Positions 61,035-64,000 of a stretch of DNA of 64,000 nucleotides are shown here, one piece after another. Numbering within the stretch: position 1 is the stretch's first letter; each line of letters begins with the position of its first letter. Position numbers and translations under genes: made by a program. Below the pieces are notes generated by a model, which was not told where the DNA came from, made no database searches, and saw only the letters and a program-made list of their open reading frames with translations. The stretch is from an uncultured Paracoccaceae bacterium (GTDB lineage: Bacteria; Pseudomonadota; Alphaproteobacteria; Rhodobacterales; Rhodobacteraceae): assembly GCA_947500005.1 (NCBI GenBank), contig CANMQJ010000009.1:1-64000 (forward strand), given 5' to 3'.

Positions 61035-62663
61035 ATGAACAGCGATGTCCTGGCGGCCCTCGGAGGGGTCGGCCTGTTCCTGATCGGTATGCAGATGCTT
61101 TCGGGCGGGTTGCGCGCGCTGGCTGGCGACAAGCTGCGCGCGCTTCTCGCCCGCTTCACCCGCACGCCGCTCAGCGGGGCGGTCACGGGCGCGGCCGTCA
61201 CCGCCCTGATCCAGTCTTCGAGCGCCACCACCGTCACGGCGATCGGGTTCGTCAGCGCAGGCTTGCTGACCTTCTCCCATGCGCTGGGAATCATCTTCGG
61301 CGCCAATATCGGTACGACCATCACCGGCTGGCTTGTGGCGATCCTCGGGTTCAAGCTGGACCTGGGCCAGACGGTGCTGCCGCTCGTGCTTGTCGGCGCC
61401 CTGCTGCAATTGCTGGGTCGGGGCGGATGGGCGCGGTTCGGACAGGCCCTTGCCGGCTTCAGCCTGCTCTTCATCGGGATCGACGCGATGAAGGACGGGC
61501 TGGAGGCGTTCGAGGGGGTCGTGACACCTCGGGACTTTCCCGAAGACACGGTCTGGGGTCGGCTGCAACTGGTCGGGATCGGCGTGCTGATCACGCTTGT
61601 CACCCAATCCTCAAGCGCGGGGGTCGCGACAGCGCTGGCCGCGCTCGGGGCCGGGGCCATCAGCTTTCCCCAGGCCGCCGCGCTTGTGATCGGGATGGAC
61701 GTGGGCACGACCTTCACCGCCCTTCTGGCGACGGTTGGCGGCTCGACCATGACCCGGCGCACCGGCGTGGCCCACGTGATCTACAACCTGATGACCGGCG
61801 TGATGGCGTTTCTTCTGCTGCCGGTTGCCTCGGCCCTGTTCCTGCGGGCCTCGCCCGACCCCCAGATCGCCTTGGTAGCCTTTCATTCCGCCTTCAACTT
61901 CCTGGGCGTGGTCCTGGTCCTGCCATTTGCCACGCCATTTGCCCGCCTGATCGAACGGATCGTTCCCGCCTCGGGCGCAGCGATGACCCGGCGGCTCGAT
62001 TCCGCGGCGCTGGCAGTTCCCACGCTGGCGGTCCGGGCGGCGGCGGACACGGTCGAAGTGATGGCACGGACCTTGGCGCGCCACGTTGCCGCCGGGTTGG
62101 GGGACGCGGCAGCGGCAAGGGCGGACAGCGGCTGGCGCAGCGAGGACTTCGACACCGCCCTGCTGGAGACACGCAACTATCTTCGCGAGATCCATGCACG
62201 TGACCTGGCCGAAGGGGAAATCGACCTGGAGGAGGCGAGTTTTCACGTGCTCGATCACCTGCGGCGCTTGCACTTTCGCTGCGGCCAGATCGGACGCCTC
62301 AAGGTCATCCGCGAGACGCGGGAACTGCGCCCCTATGGCCAGGAACTCGCCAAGCTGTCGCAGGGGTTGGCCGAGAGTGGTGCGTCGGAAGCGATGACGC
62401 AGGAGTTCGACGGCTACCGCCGCCGCTTGCGCGAAGTACGCCGCTCGTTGCGCGGAACACTGGTGGAACAGGCCGCCTCGGGCAAGATCGGACATGAGGA
62501 GGCGGCCGCGCGGATGGATGCGTTGCGCTGGCTGCATCGCAGCGGCTATCACCTCTGGCGCATTGCCCTGCACCTGGCCGAGACGCGCAGCGACGAAACG
62601 CCCGACACTGTACCGGAACCGCCGTCCGCCGAAGCGGCAGCCGGACCGGTGGTTCAGTCGTAG
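61035..62663 (+). CDS. Na/Pi cotransporter family protein
   Basis: A 542-residue protein. Eight or so membrane helices in two inverted repeats, each with the QSSSA signature (ALIQSSSATT near 59; LVTQSSSAGV near 195), as in NptA/SLC34 sodium-phosphate cotransporters. The C-terminal about 180 residues form a PhoU-like helical domain. The start is ATG 61035; GTG at 61032 is adjacent. It ends by overlapping the convergent PaaK-like gene by 10 bp. Confidence 0.9.
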   Translation: MNSDVLAALGGVGLFLIGMQMLSGGLRALAGDKLRALLARFTRTPLSGAVTGAAVTALIQSSSATTVTAIGFVSAGLLTFSHALGIIFGANIGTTITGWLVAILGFKLDLGQTVLPLVLVGALLQLLGRGGWARFGQALAGFSLLFIGIDAMKDGLEAFEGVVTPRDFPEDTVWGRLQLVGIGVLITLVTQSSSAGVATALAALGAGAISFPQAAALVIGMDVGTTFTALLATVGGSTMTRRTGVAHVIYNLMTGVMAFLLLPVASALFLRASPDPQIALVAFHSAFNFLGVVLVLPFATPFARLIERIVPASGAAMTRRLDSAALAVPTLAVRAAADTVEVMARTLARHVAAGLGDAAAARADSGWRSEDFDTALLETRNYLREIHARDLAEGEIDLEEASFHVLDHLRRLHFRCGQIGRLKVIRETRELRPYGQELAKLSQGLAESGASEAMTQEFDGYRRRLREVRRSLRGTLVEQAASGKIGHEEAAARMDALRWLHRSGYHLWRIALHLAETRSDETPDTVPEPPSAEAAAGPVVQS

Positions 62664-63901
62664 ACGCGCTGATCCTCGATCACCAGGCCGTCCTTCGGCA
62701 GACTGCCGGGCGGGACGATCTCGATGGCGCCCTTGAGCTTGAGCACCTCGGCCACGGTCTTTCCATAGGCAGCATTGTCCCCGCCATCTGCCTCGATACG
62801 TACGGTCATCGCGTCCATTTCCCCCTCTCGGGTGGCGATGACGCGGGCTTTGACGATCTCGGCATGCTTGGCGACCAGCGCGGCCACCTGTTCGGGACGC
62901 ACGAACATGCCCTTGATCTTGGTCGTCTGGTCCGCCCGGCCCATCCAGCCCTTGATCCGCATGTTGGTGCGCCCGCACGGCGACTGGCCCGGAAGAATCG
63001 CCGACAGATCGCCGGTGGCAAAGCGGATGAGAGGGTAATCGGGGTTGAGAGAGGTCACCACCACCTCGCCCACCTCGCCCGGAGCGACGGGTGTGCCGGT
63101 GCCGGGTGTAACGATCTCGACAATCACATGCTCGTCCACGATCATCCCCTCCATGGCCGAGGATTCATACGCGATGTTGCCCAGATCGGCGGTGGCGTAG
63201 CTTTGCAGGCAGGTGATGCCGCGATCTGCGTATTCCTGGCGCAGCGAGGGAAACAGCGCGCCGCCACCGACCGCGGCCTTGGTGAAGGCCAGCGCCACGC
63301 CCATCTCGTCCGCCTTGTCGAGGATCACCTTGAGGTAATCCGGCGTCCCGGCATAGGCGGTGCAGCCGATATCGCGGGCGGCCGTCACCTGAAGTTCGGT
63401 CTGGCCGGTACCGGCGGGAAGCACGGCGGCGCCCACGGCCCGCGCACCATTCTCGAAGATCATTCCGGCCGGCGTCAGGTGATAGCCGAAGCAGTTCTGC
63501 ACGATGTCGCCCTGCCCGATTCCCGCGGCATGCAGGAACCGTCCCATGCGCCACCAGTCATGCGAGGTGCCGCCGGGCTCGTAGATTGGGCCGGGCGACT
63601 GGAAGATATGCGAATAGACATGGGCGGGACTGGCAGTGAACCCGCCGAATGGAGGGTTGGCCGCCTGCGCCTTTGACAATTCGGACTTGCGAAGTACCGG
63701 CAGGTCCACCAGCGCCGCGACATCCGTGATCGCGGCAGGGTCCACATCGTCCAGGCTTCCGGCAAAACCCGGCAACGCCTTGGCGCGTGCGACCTGTTCC
63801 GGCAGGGCGCGGGCCACGTCCGCCGCACGCTCATCCGCGCTGCGGGTCTCGAGCTCGTCGAAATGGGCGCTGGTGCTCCCGCGATTGGCGACGTTCATCA
63901 T
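62654..63901 (-). CDS. Phenylacetate-CoA-ligase-like adenylate-forming enzyme
   Basis: A 415-residue PaaK-family protein. The SPGPIYEPGGTSHDWWR region (about 110-127), YAGTPDYLK and RFATGDLSAILPGQSP mark the adenylate-forming fold; AMP-binding C-terminal subdomain follows (MRIKGWMGRADQTTKIKGMFV). It joins an aryl or other acid to CoA using ATP. The substrate is uncertain because no paa genes are in view. The ATG overlaps the stop of the upstream gene by 4 bp (ATGATG). GAGGGAAGC lies upstream. Confidence 0.85.
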   Translation of the reverse strand: MMNVANRGSTSAHFDELETRSADERAADVARALPEQVARAKALPGFAGSLDDVDPAAITDVAALVDLPVLRKSELSKAQAANPPFGGFTASPAHVYSHIFQSPGPIYEPGGTSHDWWRMGRFLHAAGIGQGDIVQNCFGYHLTPAGMIFENGARAVGAAVLPAGTGQTELQVTAARDIGCTAYAGTPDYLKVILDKADEMGVALAFTKAAVGGGALFPSLRQEYADRGITCLQSYATADLGNIAYESSAMEGMIVDEHVIVEIVTPGTGTPVAPGEVGEVVVTSLNPDYPLIRFATGDLSAILPGQSPCGRTNMRIKGWMGRADQTTKIKGMFVRPEQVAALVAKHAEIVKARVIATREGEMDAMTVRIEADGGDNAAYGKTVAEVLKLKGAIEIVPPGSLPKDGLVIEDQRVYD

Positions 63902-64000
63902 AAAGCTTCCCTCACTCTGTCTGACGGCTGGTCCAGCGACACACGGGTCAGTGCGGCGACCAGCCGGGTGAATCTTTCACGCGATCCCGCCGCGTCGGCC
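63898..64000 (-). CDS. C-terminal end of an unidentified gene (cut by the window)
   Basis: The last 33 residues and stop of a gene entering from the right: ADAAGSRERFTRLVAALTRV then SLDQPSDRVREAL. The stop overlaps the PaaK-like start, so the two are coupled. Too little remains to identify the product. Confidence 0.6.
   Translation of the reverse strand, partial: ADAAGSRERFTRLVAALTRVSLDQPSDRVREAL

Noticed and set aside
1..64000. CRISPR arrays or cas genes
   Set aside because: No regularly spaced repeats or recognisable Cas proteins were seen.

Overview
The window looks like the chromosome of a Rhodobacterales (roseobacter-type) alphaproteobacterium. The evidence is high GC, the linked order infA - maf - RNase E/G - yacG, a UPF0262 gene, a DUF5368 gene, an NAD-linked formate dehydrogenase with fused gamma and beta parts, and general gene style. 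No species can be named from the sequence alone.

Bases 1-17,700 form a redox and sulfur block. An SLC13-type anion transporter is followed by an oxyR-like gene divergent from a 1-Cys peroxiredoxin and a persulfide-dioxygenase-like metallo-hydrolase. Then come two small stress genes, a Crp/Fnr regulator, and a minus-strand cluster: SQR-like flavoprotein, DUF5368 membrane protein, bacterioferritin-like protein, SLAC1/TDT anion channel and a secreted DsrE protein. Upstream of these lies a complete cytochrome bd locus: a second Crp/Fnr regulator, cydD, cydC, cydA, cydB and a 45-residue cydX that ends at a clear terminator. Three near-identical palindromes with the core GTGAC-TTS-GTCAC sit before the three likely transcription units (SQR cluster, cydABX, regulator-cydDC). 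This suggests one Crp/Fnr-controlled regulon that joins sulfide oxidation to a sulfide-tolerant oxidase.

Bases 18,000-23,500 hold an RND efflux pump and adaptor, divergent from a TetR repressor across a perfect 16-bp palindrome. Bases 23,500-46,300 are an accessory island. It contains fused remnants of an IS110 transposase and a tyrosine recombinase, a two-gene unknown module, two large tandem tyrosine recombinases with an excisionase-like gene and a DUF3987-type protein, and a complete type I BREX anti-phage operon (brxR, brxA, brxB, brxC, pglX, pglZ, brxL). An AlpA-like gene follows, and the island ends at a tRNA-Phe gene. The BrxL here appears to end in a MIT_C (PLD-like) domain rather than a Lon protease domain. 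The presumed specificity region of pglX is an AT-rich patch inside a GC-rich gene.

Bases 46,300-64,000 are ordinary core genes: yacG, RNase E/G, maf, infA, a carbon-nitrogen hydrolase, a GNAT, an NTF2-like protein, an LMW phosphatase, UPF0262, formate dehydrogenase with a LysR regulator, an SDR, an iron-type ABC permease, a MarR regulator divergent from VOC and DUF1428 genes, a Na/Pi cotransporter, and a PaaK-like adenylate-forming enzyme. The window cuts through the gene upstream of the last one.
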